Shown one piece after another: positions 25,887-34,920 of a stretch of 64,000 nucleotides of DNA. Source of the stretch: Caballeronia udeis. GTDB taxonomy: Bacteria; Pseudomonadota; Gammaproteobacteria; Burkholderiales; Burkholderiaceae. Position 1 is the first letter of the stretch. Every line of letters begins with the position of its first letter. The notes under the pieces are model-generated. The model did no database searches. It worked only from the letters and a program-made list of their open reading frames with translations, and was not told the origin of the DNA. The translations under genes and the position numbers were made by a program. The stretch spans positions 86,414-150,413 of the forward strand of contig NZ_FCOK02000012.1 in NCBI RefSeq assembly GCF_001544555.2. Direction: 5' to 3'.

Positions 25887-26164
25887 TGCAATCAAAACGT
25901 CAGACGTGCAGCGTGTCCGTCTATAACGAGGGAACAAACACAATCTCCACATATCATGTGCCAGTGGATGCCATTGCCGGGGCGCTCGCGGAACACGCGA
26001 GCTTTGACGTGCCGCTGGATGACTTTCACAATCGAGTTGATGATGATTTTGCTAGACGTTTGGGGGGAATGGTATTGCTTACTCTCGCGTCCAGATCGCA
26101 GTTTCTAAAAGACCACCTTTCGATTACGACAGAAAGAGACCCCGAAGGCCCGCCAAGCGCTTGA
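25886..26164 (+). CDS. Hypothetical protein, 92 aa
   Basis: Starts at the ATG overlapping the stop of the 59-aa ORF, with AGGGG about 10 nt before it. A longer frame from 25838 is unlikely. The protein is soluble, with a beta-type N-terminal half (CSVSVYNEGTNTISTYHVP) and a helical acidic middle. It ends at an intrinsic terminator seven bases later. No known domain is recognised. Confidence 0.6.
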   Translation: MQSKRQTCSVSVYNEGTNTISTYHVPVDAIAGALAEHASFDVPLDDFHNRVDDDFARRLGGMVLLTLASRSQFLKDHLSITTERDPEGPPSA

Positions 26165-26170
26165 AGCATC

Positions 26171-26193
26171 GGCCCGCACACTTGCGGGCCTTT
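26171..26193 (+). terminator. Intrinsic terminator of small-ORF operon
   Basis: GGCCCGC (26171-26177) pairs with GCGGGCC (26184-26190) around a 6-nt loop, followed by TTTGT. It closes the transcription unit ending at 26164. Confidence 0.75.
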
Positions 26194-26219
26194 GTGGATC
26201 AGTGGCGACGTGGCCGGGT

Positions 26220-26417
26220 TTATGCCGCATCGCTAGCGATATGGTCGTTCGCGGCGCGCTTCTCACATCGCCGTTCCCACTCTTGCGCACTGCGTACCGC
26301 CATCAACACCTTGCGCGGCCCGGCGCGTAGTTCGGCTGGACCTTCGCCTGCCTTTTGAAGCGCGTAATAGTTCGTGCGGTCTATGTGATAGAGCGAGCGA
26401 AACTCACCGCGTAGCAC
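26220..26417 (-). CDS. Small AlpA/excisionase-like DNA-binding protein
   Basis: A 65-aa protein from a GTG at 26417 that overlaps the end of the upstream LysR gene by 14 bp. The pattern F-R-S-L-Y-H-I-D-R-T-N-Y-Y-A-L, then a G-x-G-P-A-E-L-R-A-G turn and a final S-A-Q-E-W-E-R-R helix is that of short MerR-like HTH proteins (AlpA/phage excisionase type). Such proteins usually act near integrated elements, yet no integrase or att site is seen here. The start is uncertain. Confidence 0.5.
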   Translation of the reverse strand: MLRGEFRSLYHIDRTNYYALQKAGEGPAELRAGPRKVLMAVRSAQEWERRCEKRAANDHIASDAA

Positions 26418-27291
26418 TCGCCCTCAGTGAACGCTCGACCGGCGCGTCGAGCACAAGACGGCCGAATTCCTGCGCGGCCAGCGTGGGTTCGCCCTTGCCC
26501 CATAGCAGCCTGAATTCCGCTTCCGGCAGGGGTGGCAAACCGTACTGCCCGTCGACAACCACAATCCCCGGCTCCAGGTCATCGCGTGTCAGCGGCGTGA
26601 TCGCGAGCCCCGCCAACACAGCCGCGCGGATACCCGACTGACTCGACGACGTAAACGCAACGTGCCAGTCGACCGGCAGGCCATCGAGCGCCTCCAGCGC
26701 CACTCGCCGGTTCACACACGGCGCCGGAAAGAACGCGAGCGGCAACGGCGCCCCCGCACGCGCGTCGAACGATTCGGCCGCCGCCCAGACAAACCGCGTT
26801 CGCCGCAACACAATGCCCTCTGCACCCCGATCCGCTTCCCCGCACTCGCATAGCACCACGGCAAGATCCAGTTCGTGCGCGGCGACCATCGCCTGCGAGT
26901 CAAGACTCATGCCCACGCTCACGTCCAGCCGCACGTTCGGAAACGCTCGCGAAAATTGCGTCAGCAAAACGGGTAGCCGTTCTCCCATGAAAATATCCGG
27001 CGCTCCAAAACGCACGACACCGGAAGCCGGGGAGGATTGAAAACGCTGAGTGACCGCATCCATCGCGTTGAGGATTTGCATGGCGTAACGCAAAAAATCC
27101 TCGCCGTCTTCGGTCAGAGTCAGACTGCGCGTGGTCCGATATAAAAGCGGCCGGCCCACCTCCTCTTCAAGCCGCCGTATCTGGTGACTGATCGCGGATT
27201 GCGTCAGGTTCAGCCGTCGCGCCGCCCGGGTAAAACCACCGGCTTCCGTTACAGCGACAAACGCGCGCAGGAGTGCAAGGTCGAGGTTCAT
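26404..27291 (-). CDS. LysR-family transcriptional regulator
   Basis: A 295-aa regulator. The HTH (about 3-60) reads LALLRAFVAVTEAGGFTRAARRLNLTQSAISHQIRRLEE, followed by a type II periplasmic-like effector domain (about 88-290). It is divergent from the MFS transporter at 27412 and probably controls it. The shared 120-bp region contains a directly repeated AATCAATGAT (27308-27317 and 27328-27337), 20 bp apart. Confidence 0.88.
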   Translation of the reverse strand: MNLDLALLRAFVAVTEAGGFTRAARRLNLTQSAISHQIRRLEEEVGRPLLYRTTRSLTLTEDGEDFLRYAMQILNAMDAVTQRFQSSPASGVVRFGAPDIFMGERLPVLLTQFSRAFPNVRLDVSVGMSLDSQAMVAAHELDLAVVLCECGEADRGAEGIVLRRTRFVWAAAESFDARAGAPLPLAFFPAPCVNRRVALEALDGLPVDWHVAFTSSSQSGIRAAVLAGLAITPLTRDDLEPGIVVVDGQYGLPPLPEAEFRLLWGKGEPTLAAQEFGRLVLDAPVERSLRASATR

Positions 27292-27307
27292 GGTCGCGAC
27301 TGGTCCA

Positions 27308-27337
27308 AATCAATGATGATGGTGCTTAATCAATGAT
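27308..27337. promoter_or_regulatory. Direct repeat in LysR/MFS divergent promoter
   Basis: AATCAATGAT occurs at 27308-27317 and again at 27328-27337, with start points 20 bp apart, two turns of the helix, so on the same DNA face. Location between divergent genes suggests a regulator binding site, probably for the LysR protein. Confidence 0.45.
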
Positions 27338-27411
27338 AGTAAATTAAATCATTTCCGTCATAGCGCAAGGCGGCCGAGAATCAATCCAACGACTTCTTCC
27401 GGTAGCCTGCC

Positions 27412-28698
27412 ATGGATGTTCCACCTCGCGCTCCAAATCAACTGGCCGTCACGCTGCTGCTGACCGCCGTGATCGCCGCGACCTACGGGTTCGGCGTCTA
27501 CCTGTTTCCCGTTGTCTTGCCGCAGATGAAACAGGACATCGGCTTCGACTATGCACAGGCCGGATACATCACGGCTGCACGGCAACTGGCCAATGTCGCC
27601 ATGGCGTTGTTGTCCGGCTTCGTCGCCGCGCGTTTGGGCGCAGCCAGGGTGGTACTCGCGGCAACCGCGCTGTCGGCCATCGACCTCGCGAGTCTCGCGT
27701 TCGCCAATCACACATGGATGGTGAGCGCCGCTGTCGTGACACTCAACGCGTGCGCCGCTGCGACCTGGGTGCCCATGATGGCGCTGATCGCACCGTTGAT
27801 CGACCAGCGCCATCAGGCGAAAGCCATCGGGGTGATTGGCAGCGGCACGAACTACGGCGTCTTGCTGAACGGCTTGATGGTGCCCGCGTTGCTGGCGTTG
27901 TGGGGCTGGCGCTCGGTATGGCTCGTGACCGCTCTGCTGACCGTTGTGTTGAGCGCCGTTATCGCGCTTGTGTTCGCACGCCTTCCGCGTATGTCGAAAA
28001 CGCAGCCGCCTCCCGCATCAACGCGTAAGGCTACGCACCCCCGCGAGCGACCGGGGCTGCGGCAAACGCTTGGCCGGCGATTCCTGCTGGTGTACGCCAT
28101 TGCGTTGTTATGCGGTTTTTCCGGCGTGCCGTTCATCACCTACTTCTCGGCTTATGCGCACGACGACCTGCATCTGGGCCTCGACGTCACCGCACACGCA
28201 TGGGCGCTCGTGGGGCTGGTCGGTGTGGTGAGCGGACTGGTGCTTGGCGTGATTGCCGATATGAATGGTAGTCCTGAAAAAAACGGACGCACGCAAAGAG
28301 ACGGCATGCGTACGGCTTTGGTCAGCGCCAGCGCACTGCTTCTGTGCGCCTCCGTGATCGCGACAATGCGTCCGGGCGCTTACGCGCTGATGGTTGCAGC
28401 GATCGCGATAGGTTTTTCGTTCTTCCCGATCTTCGGCCTTCTGCACGCATATGTCGGCAAGACGAGCACGCCGGCTATCGCGGCAATGGTGTGCGGAATC
28501 TGCGAGGCGGCGTTCGGCGTAGGCGGCGGGTTGGGAAACGTAGTGGGCGGGTTATGCAAGACGGTATTCGGTTCTTTTCAGCCGGTGTACGGGTTGGCAT
28601 CGGCGGCCTCCCTGCTGCTTGTCGGACTGACTTTCCTTGTACCGAACACACGGCGCGCAACGCCGGTTTGCAGAAGCAGCCTCGCTGATTTGCAGTAA
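27412..28698 (+). CDS. MFS transporter (YbfB/CynX-like)
   Basis: A 428-aa protein with 12 hydrophobic segments and a central basic loop near 195-215. The N-terminal TAVIAATYGFGVYLFPVVLPQMKQDIG and the DQRHQAKAIGVIGSGTNYGVLLNG region resemble YbfB/oxalate-type MFS carriers. It ends 42 bp before a convergent aminotransferase gene. The divergent LysR gene is its likely regulator. Substrate unknown. Confidence 0.83.
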   Translation: MDVPPRAPNQLAVTLLLTAVIAATYGFGVYLFPVVLPQMKQDIGFDYAQAGYITAARQLANVAMALLSGFVAARLGAARVVLAATALSAIDLASLAFANHTWMVSAAVVTLNACAAATWVPMMALIAPLIDQRHQAKAIGVIGSGTNYGVLLNGLMVPALLALWGWRSVWLVTALLTVVLSAVIALVFARLPRMSKTQPPPASTRKATHPRERPGLRQTLGRRFLLVYAIALLCGFSGVPFITYFSAYAHDDLHLGLDVTAHAWALVGLVGVVSGLVLGVIADMNGSPEKNGRTQRDGMRTALVSASALLLCASVIATMRPGAYALMVAAIAIGFSFFPIFGLLHAYVGKTSTPAIAAMVCGICEAAFGVGGGLGNVVGGLCKTVFGSFQPVYGLASAASLLLVGLTFLVPNTRRATPVCRSSLADLQ

Positions 28699-28740
28699 CC
28701 GCATATCAGACGAGACCGCTTCTCCGCAGAACTTAAACGC

Positions 28741-29958
28741 TCAAGCCCGCTCCTCAAACGCGCGGCGCAACGACAACGCAATACCTTGCGCCGCGCGCTT
28801 CACTTCATCGAGCGCAGGAAAGGTCGGCGCAACGCGCAGATGCCGGTCGCGCGGATCAAGACCATGAGGGAACGCAGCGCCGGCCGGCGTCATTGCAATG
28901 CCCGCTTCGGCGGCCAGTGCGACCGTGCGTTTGGCGAGACCGTCGGGCGTATAGAGACTGATGAAATAACCCCCTTGGGGTATGGTCCACGACACGCCAG
29001 GCAGATCGGCAAGGATCTCGCTGAAGGTCGTGGTCATGGCGTCGAACTTGGGCCGTAACAGCGCCCGGTGCCGCTCCATCAAGTCCTCCAATGTCTGCCG
29101 GCCGCGCAGCACCCGGACGTGGCGGAGTTGATTGAGCTTGTCCGGCCCGATGGTCCTGATAAACGAGCAGCGCTGCCACCAGTCGACGTTACGCCGCGAC
29201 GATGCAACGAACGCCAACGCGGCCCCCGCTATCGTGATCTTGGACAGCGACGCGAACATCAGCGCCCGGTCCGGATGACCCGCTTCCGCGCAAGCATCGA
29301 TCATGTTCAACGTGGTGTGCTTCTGCTCGGTCAAGTGATGGAACCGGTAAGCGTCATCCCAGAACAGGCGGAAGTCGGAGGCGGCGGTCTCCATGGAGGC
29401 GAGACGGCGGATGGTATCGGCCGAGTAGATTTCACCGGTTGGATTGCTGTACAGCGGCACGCACCACATGCCCTTGATGGCCGGATCGGCAGCGACCTGC
29501 GCTTCGACAAAATCCATATCGGGGCCATTGCCGGTCAGCGGCACCGGGATCATGCGCACGCCAAGCGCCGCGCAGATCGAGAAATGGCGGTCGTATCCCG
29601 GCACGGGGCAGAGGAACGCGACATCCCCCGCGTTGCGCCACGGCCTGCCGTCAGCCATGCCGTGCAGGATGGCAAACGCAATGGCGTCATGCATCAGCTC
29701 AAGGCTGGAATTGCCCGCCGCCACGACCTGTTCCGCGGCAACCCCAAGCAGATCGGCACCGAGCTCACGTGCCTCGGGCAGACCCAGGGCATGACCATAA
29801 TTACGGCAATCAATGCCATCGCGCGACGTGAATTCGCCCGCCTTCAGCGCGTTGGCCAGTGCGTCCGAGCACAGGTCGAGTTGTTCCGAAGACGGCTTTC
29901 CGCGAGTCATATCGATTGTGAGTCCGAGCTTCCTGAAGTCATCGTAAGTCATCGGCAT
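28741..29958 (-). CDS. Class I/II aminotransferase, aspartate aminotransferase I-gamma subgroup
   Basis: PLP-dependent enzyme of 405 aa from the ATG at 29958. The N-terminal IDMTRGKPSSEQLDLC and RNYGHALGLPEAR match the unusual aspartate aminotransferase-like subgroup (Pfam Asp_aminotransf) rather than AspC. The PLP lysine is in ASLSKITIAG, and the SNPTGEIYS loop holds the cofactor-binding Asn. It probably transfers an amino group between aspartate or another amino acid and 2-oxoglutarate. The divergent LysR gene at 30065 probably regulates it. Confidence 0.85.
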   Translation of the reverse strand: MPMTYDDFRKLGLTIDMTRGKPSSEQLDLCSDALANALKAGEFTSRDGIDCRNYGHALGLPEARELGADLLGVAAEQVVAAGNSSLELMHDAIAFAILHGMADGRPWRNAGDVAFLCPVPGYDRHFSICAALGVRMIPVPLTGNGPDMDFVEAQVAADPAIKGMWCVPLYSNPTGEIYSADTIRRLASMETAASDFRLFWDDAYRFHHLTEQKHTTLNMIDACAEAGHPDRALMFASLSKITIAGAALAFVASSRRNVDWWQRCSFIRTIGPDKLNQLRHVRVLRGRQTLEDLMERHRALLRPKFDAMTTTFSEILADLPGVSWTIPQGGYFISLYTPDGLAKRTVALAAEAGIAMTPAGAAFPHGLDPRDRHLRVAPTFPALDEVKRAAQGIALSLRRAFEERA

Positions 29959-30064
29959 CGTTTCTTTTCCGGCCATTCGCGTTGAGGGACGCCCAGTATG
30001 CAAGGCCGTCAGCATTCAGAAAAGCGAGTTATATTGAAGACTTCGTTCAGCTTTTCTGATACCG

Positions 30065-30916
30065 ATGAAAACCTTCGATCTCGATGCGCTCTCCATGTTT
30101 GTCGCCGTCGCCGACACAGGCAGCTTCCTGCGCGGCGCCGCTCTCGTGCATCGCTCGCAATCCGCCGTGAGCATGCAGATCAAGTCGCTCGAGGCGTCTT
30201 TGGGGAAGCCCTTGTTTTCGCGCAAGCCGCGCAACATCACGCTGACCCAGGACGGCCATGTGCTGCTCGCCTACGCGCGGCGTTTGCTTGCCCTGCGCGA
30301 CGAAGCCTGGGCCTCGATTGTTCGACCGGACGTCAGGGGGCGGGTGGCGATCGGGGTACCGGACGACTACGCGTCGTCTCTCCTGCCCTCCGTGCTGAGA
30401 AAATTTTCCGCGACTTACCCGAAGGTCGAGATCCAGGTCATCGGCATGCCGAGCAACGCACTGGCGCCGCTTATCAAGGAAGGCAAGATCGATCTCGCCT
30501 GCATGACGCGCATGAAGGGATTGAGCGGCGACTTTATCCGCCTGGAACCCATGGTCTGGGCCGGTTACGCTGTCGGCAACGAGGTCTGGAAGGAACGCCC
30601 GCTGCCCATTGCCGTCTTCGCGCCGGGCAGCGTCGCGCGGTCCAAGGCGATCCACGCGCTCGAACGGGCGAAGATCAGCTATCGCACGTCTTACGAAAGC
30701 CCCAGCCTGCTGGGCCTTTTCAGCATGGTGGAGGCGGGGCTCGCAATCGCGCCGCTGTCCCGGTGCAGCATCCCGGAACGGTTCGTCCAACTTGGCAGCG
30801 CGGACGGCTTGCCGGCGTTGCCGGACCTGGAAATCGTGCTCGCGCGCAGCGCGGGATCGAACCGGCCGCCGTGTGATTTCCTGGCGGAACAGATCCTGGC
30901 GGACCTGCGAATCTGA
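30065..30916 (+). CDS. LysR-family transcriptional regulator
   Basis: A 283-aa protein. The HTH (about 1-60) reads FDLDALSMFVAVADTGSFLRGAALVHRSQSAVSMQIKSLE, followed by an effector-binding domain. It starts 106 bp from the aminotransferase start on the opposite strand, the usual arrangement for a LysR regulator and its target. It converges with the EAL gene whose stop lies 33 bp away. Confidence 0.87.
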   Translation: MKTFDLDALSMFVAVADTGSFLRGAALVHRSQSAVSMQIKSLEASLGKPLFSRKPRNITLTQDGHVLLAYARRLLALRDEAWASIVRPDVRGRVAIGVPDDYASSLLPSVLRKFSATYPKVEIQVIGMPSNALAPLIKEGKIDLACMTRMKGLSGDFIRLEPMVWAGYAVGNEVWKERPLPIAVFAPGSVARSKAIHALERAKISYRTSYESPSLLGLFSMVEAGLAIAPLSRCSIPERFVQLGSADGLPALPDLEIVLARSAGSNRPPCDFLAEQILADLRI

Positions 30917-30949
30917 GCCCGTGCGAGCTAATGTGGTCAGACGGTCGAG

Positions 30950-33900
30950 CTATTGTGCGCTGGCCGCTTCCGGCTTCATTCGACCCTTGCTCGCAAACTC
31001 CTCAAACCCTTCAACAGGCAACGGCCGGCAAAAATAGAAACCCTGGTAGGCATGACAACCTGCGTCAGCCAGGAAGTCGCGTTGCTCTTCCGTCTCCACG
31101 CCTTCGGCAATCACCCCCAAGCCAAGGCTCTGCGCCAGCGCCACGATAGTCCGCGCAATGGCCGCGTCGTTTGGATCGATCAGCACGTCGCGCACGAATG
31201 ACTGATCGATTTTCAACTGATCCAAAGGTAGCCGCTTCAAGTATGAAAGCGATGAATAGCCGATACCGAAATCGTCCAGCGAAAAGACCACGCCGCGCGC
31301 CTTGAGCGCGTACATTTTTTCAATGATGTCCTGCACGTTGTCCACCAGCACGCTCTCGGTCAGTTCCAGCTTGAGCCGGTTCGGGTTAGCGCCCGTTCGA
31401 CGGATCACGTTCAACACCTTGGCCACGAAATCAGGCTCGCGGAACTGCTGCACGCTGACATTGACCGCGATCGTCAGGTGGGACATGTCCGGCCGCATGG
31501 CCCACAACGCCAGCTGGGCACACGCGGTTTCCAGCACCCAGTTGCCCAGCGCCACGATCATCCCGGTCTCTTCGGCGAGGTGAATGAAGTCGGCGGGCGA
31601 CACGATGCCGCGCTCTGGATGCTGCCAACGCACGAGCGCTTCGGCCCCGATAACCCGGTTGCCGTCGAGCACCTGCGCCTGGTAATGCACGAGGAACTGA
31701 TTACCCTCTATTGCCCTTCGCAAGTCCGCCTCGAGCGCTGCCCGTTCCACCACCACGGTCTGCATGGCCGGATCGAAGAAAGACAGCGCGTTGCGCCCAA
31801 GGTCCTTCGACTTGTACATGGCAAGGTCGGCCTGCTTCAGCAGTTCGTCCATGGATGTCTGATAGCCCCTGAACACCGTGGCGCCAATGCTGGCCGTGCT
31901 GCGGTAATCGATGTCCTCAAGCTGATACGACTCGCCGAGAACACTCAGGATCATTTCGCCCATGGCTTCGGTCTGGGCCGCCGCTTCCTGCCAGGTTTGG
32001 TCAAGGCTTCCGAGCACCACCACGAATTCGTCGCCACCTACCCGCGCCACGGTATCGCCGTCGCGTACGCTGGCGGCCAGACGCTGTGCCACTTGTTGCA
32101 GCAGCAGGTCGCCCATGTCGTGACCCAGGGTGTCGTTGAGCGTCTTGAAGTGATCCAGGTCGATGAATAGCAATGCACCGCACGCCCCGCTTCGCGCGCT
32201 GACGGTAATGGCCTGCGTCAGGCGGTCAAGCAGCAGGGTGCGGTTGGGCAAACGCGTGAGGGCATCGAAGAAAGCCAGCTCCTTGATGCGTTCCTCCGCG
32301 ATCTTGCGTTCGGTGATGTCGTGGTGCGTACCCACATAGTGACTGACAACGCCGCCCTCGCCCGTCACCGCCGAGATCGTCAGCCATTTCGGATAGACCT
32401 CGCCATTCTTGCGACGCCCCCAGATCTCGCCCTGCCAGCCGCCCATGCGATGGATCGTTTCCCACATCTCGCCGAAAAAAGCTTGGTCGTGATGGTGCGA
32501 GCGGAGCATCCGCGGGGTCTGGCCCACGGCTTCCTCAGCGGTGTACCCGGTGCACTCGGTGAACGCGGAGTTGACGCGCAGGATGGTGTTGTTGGCGTCG
32601 GTGACCATCATGGCTTCGAGCGAGTCGAAGGCGACCGCCGCAATACGCAATTCGGCCTCGACCTGCTTGCGGTCGGTGATGTCGCGCCCGCTGGTCCGGA
32701 AGCCCGTGAAAACGCCCTTGGCGTCGGTGATTGGAACCCAGGAAACAGACAGCCAGACCAGCGAGCCGTCCTTGCGGACGCAGCGGAATTCGAGGTCATC
32801 GCCGCGAGAGCCCTTGAGCCCCCTCAGGAACTCAGGGGCGACGCGGGCCATGTCGTCCGGATAGATCAGCGTGCCGGCGAAGTCCTTCATCGCCATGCAT
32901 TCGTCGACGGTGTAGCCGGTGTATTCCTCGACCGATGGATTGATCCAGCGTGGTTTGCCATCCGGTCCCCACCAGACCTCCCAGTTCACCGTGCAGTCCG
33001 CAATAGCGCGGAACTTCTCCTCGCTCTCGCGCAGCTCGCGGGTCATGGTGGAAGCCAGCCGCATCGCGCGGCCGCGGCCGGTCACCATCAACCAGGCGAG
33101 CAGCGCCAGCAGCAGGCTCAGGCCCGTGCCGGCGACGGCGATCAGCGCTTCGGCGTTGCGGCCGAAGCGACCCTTGAAATCGTCCAGGGTGGTCATCGAG
33201 AGCGTCCAGTCGTGCCCTGCGACGACCAGGTACTCATTGGCTGAAATGAGCGCAGGCCAGTGCTGCTTCCCTGCGTCAGGGGAGCGGTAAAGCAAGGTCG
33301 CGACGGACGGATCCACGCCGTCGTAGATAGCCAACGCGAGGCCAGGCAGAGGGTCGCCGTAAAGACTGGCGATGACGTCGTGCATGCGAAACGACGCGTA
33401 CACCCAGCCGGCAAGATGCGCCCGGCGTTCTGCGACGCTGTCGTGCGGCTGGCCCCGGTCGTAGATCGGCAGGTACATGATGAAAGCGGGTTTCGCGTCC
33501 GGCCCATGGTCCACGCGCAGCCGGACTTTCCCGGAGACCGCCACCATGCCGGAATCGCGCGCCTTCTCCATGGCCTGCCGCCGCACAGGGTCGGCCCAGG
33601 GATCCACGCCGAGCGGGGCGCGGTTGCTGGCAACGGACGGTTCGCGCTGGATGATCGGCGCGTAGTTTTCACGCAAGCCCTGCGGCTGGATGGTATAGCC
33701 GGTAAAACCCAACTGATGCATCGCGGCAATATGCGCGTCCCTGCGCGCAGCCGGTACCCACTCGATGACCCCTATAGTCTGGATGCCGGAAAAGTTGGCG
33801 TCGAGATTGAGCGCGCCGACGTAGTCGCGGAAGTTGTCGCGATCCATGTGGCCGGTGGCGGCGAAGAGACCTTGCACACCGCGCAGCATCTGCTCGTAAG

Positions 33901-34069
33901 TCGACATGCGCTGTTCGACACGGCTGACCACGTCGCCCAGGGAAGAATTGAACTGGGAGAGCAATTCGTTGTGGGAAGCTCGCCGCTCATGATCCCAGAC
34001 GATCCAGGTGACGCCGAGGGCGGCGGACAAGATCAACAGGGGCAGCAATACCAGGCGAGCCCAGGTCAC
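30950..34069 (-). CDS. Membrane-anchored CHASE-PAS-PAS-GGDEF-EAL c-di-GMP protein
   Basis: A 1039-aa protein that makes and/or degrades cyclic di-GMP. It has a membrane segment at about 5-25, a periplasmic CHASE domain at about 55-280 (QGLFAATGHMDRDNFRDYVG), a second membrane segment near 305-330 and two PAS/PAC modules (about 345-590). GGDEF follows at about 605-770 with the intact motif VGGDEF, then EAL at about 785-1035 with intact EALVRW and DDFGIGYSSLSYL. The GTG start at 34069 overlaps the stop of the upstream binding-protein gene (GTGA). Both catalytic motifs are intact, so output direction cannot be assigned. The partner protein probably supplies periplasmic input. Confidence 0.9.
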   Translation of the reverse strand: MTWARLVLLPLLILSAALGVTWIVWDHERRASHNELLSQFNSSLGDVVSRVEQRMSTYEQMLRGVQGLFAATGHMDRDNFRDYVGALNLDANFSGIQTIGVIEWVPAARRDAHIAAMHQLGFTGYTIQPQGLRENYAPIIQREPSVASNRAPLGVDPWADPVRRQAMEKARDSGMVAVSGKVRLRVDHGPDAKPAFIMYLPIYDRGQPHDSVAERRAHLAGWVYASFRMHDVIASLYGDPLPGLALAIYDGVDPSVATLLYRSPDAGKQHWPALISANEYLVVAGHDWTLSMTTLDDFKGRFGRNAEALIAVAGTGLSLLLALLAWLMVTGRGRAMRLASTMTRELRESEEKFRAIADCTVNWEVWWGPDGKPRWINPSVEEYTGYTVDECMAMKDFAGTLIYPDDMARVAPEFLRGLKGSRGDDLEFRCVRKDGSLVWLSVSWVPITDAKGVFTGFRTSGRDITDRKQVEAELRIAAVAFDSLEAMMVTDANNTILRVNSAFTECTGYTAEEAVGQTPRMLRSHHHDQAFFGEMWETIHRMGGWQGEIWGRRKNGEVYPKWLTISAVTGEGGVVSHYVGTHHDITERKIAEERIKELAFFDALTRLPNRTLLLDRLTQAITVSARSGACGALLFIDLDHFKTLNDTLGHDMGDLLLQQVAQRLAASVRDGDTVARVGGDEFVVVLGSLDQTWQEAAAQTEAMGEMILSVLGESYQLEDIDYRSTASIGATVFRGYQTSMDELLKQADLAMYKSKDLGRNALSFFDPAMQTVVVERAALEADLRRAIEGNQFLVHYQAQVLDGNRVIGAEALVRWQHPERGIVSPADFIHLAEETGMIVALGNWVLETACAQLALWAMRPDMSHLTIAVNVSVQQFREPDFVAKVLNVIRRTGANPNRLKLELTESVLVDNVQDIIEKMYALKARGVVFSLDDFGIGYSSLSYLKRLPLDQLKIDQSFVRDVLIDPNDAAIARTIVALAQSLGLGVIAEGVETEEQRDFLADAGCHAYQGFYFCRPLPVEGFEEFASKGRMKPEAASAQ

Positions 34070-34860
34070 GGGGGTGCCTGGAAATCGACCATGGATTTCG
34101 CCAGATCGGGTTTGAAGTACTTCTCGAAAATATGCAGCACGGTTCCATCCGCGCGCATCTCGTTCACCAGCGCGCGCCACTTGTCCTGCTCGGCCGGCGA
34201 GAGCGCCTTCTTCGACATGATCAGGCCATGGGGGATGGCCGGATCGTTGAACTCGATGATGGTCGTGACATCGCGGATCTTCTTTTCATCCAGCGCGGGG
34301 TAATCGAACGGCTCCATGATCATGCCCTGGATGCGCCGGTGAATCAGCGCCTCATACAGCGGCTCCAGGCCGCCGGCCTGGCTGACGCGGTTTTCAGCCG
34401 CGAGCGTGTCGACCAGGCGGTTGGCCGAGTCGCTGTAGCGGAAGCTGCGGATCACGCCCAGTTGAAACTTGTCGCTGCGCTCGAAATCGGCCAACTGACC
34501 CATGCCCGCGTCCTTGCGCACCAGCAAATAGTATTTGTTGCTGAAGTACCAGGCGAAGGAAGCGAAGCGGTTGCGCTCGGCGTTGGCAATGCCGGACAAA
34601 CTGAAGTCGAGCCCGCCGGATTCGATCAACTGCCAGATGCGCGCACGTGACATAAGGCTGACGCTGATCCGGCAGCCGCTGCGGCGAATCAGTTCGTCGG
34701 CGAAATCCTTGTCGATACCTGTGTCGGTATCAGCGGAATAAAGCAGGCCGTGGTCATGCAGCGCAAGCGTAAAGAGACGTGAACAATCAGGACCCGCCGC
34801 AACCGCACGGCCGACGCATAACATCACCAGTAGCAAGCCGCCCAGAGTGTGTCGGATCAC
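34066..34860 (-). CDS. Periplasmic solute-binding protein coupled to the GGDEF-EAL protein
   Basis: A family 3 (type II) extracellular binding protein. A GTG at 34860 gives a compact signal peptide (IRHTLGGLLLVMLCVGRAVA-AG) and 264 aa; an upstream ATG at 34920 is possible. DKDFADELIRRSGC and the GLDFSLSGIANAERN stretch are typical of amino-acid type binding folds. There is no transporter nearby. The stop shares four bases with the start of the CHASE-GGDEF-EAL gene, so the pair is translationally coupled. It probably acts as a periplasmic co-sensor rather than a transport component. Confidence 0.75.
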   Translation of the reverse strand: MIRHTLGGLLLVMLCVGRAVAAGPDCSRLFTLALHDHGLLYSADTDTGIDKDFADELIRRSGCRISVSLMSRARIWQLIESGGLDFSLSGIANAERNRFASFAWYFSNKYYLLVRKDAGMGQLADFERSDKFQLGVIRSFRYSDSANRLVDTLAAENRVSQAGGLEPLYEALIHRRIQGMIMEPFDYPALDEKKIRDVTTIIEFNDPAIPHGLIMSKKALSPAEQDKWRALVNEMRADGTVLHIFEKYFKPDLAKSMVDFQAPP

Positions 34861-34920
34861 AGCGTCGCCATGGTGGTGGAAGTAACTAGAAACAGCCCTC
34901 TTTTTATTAACGCCGGTCAC

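Noticed and set aside
26220..26417. Prophage or integrative element boundary
   Set aside because: The AlpA-like protein is the only hint; no integrase, tRNA target or direct-repeat att sites are visible.
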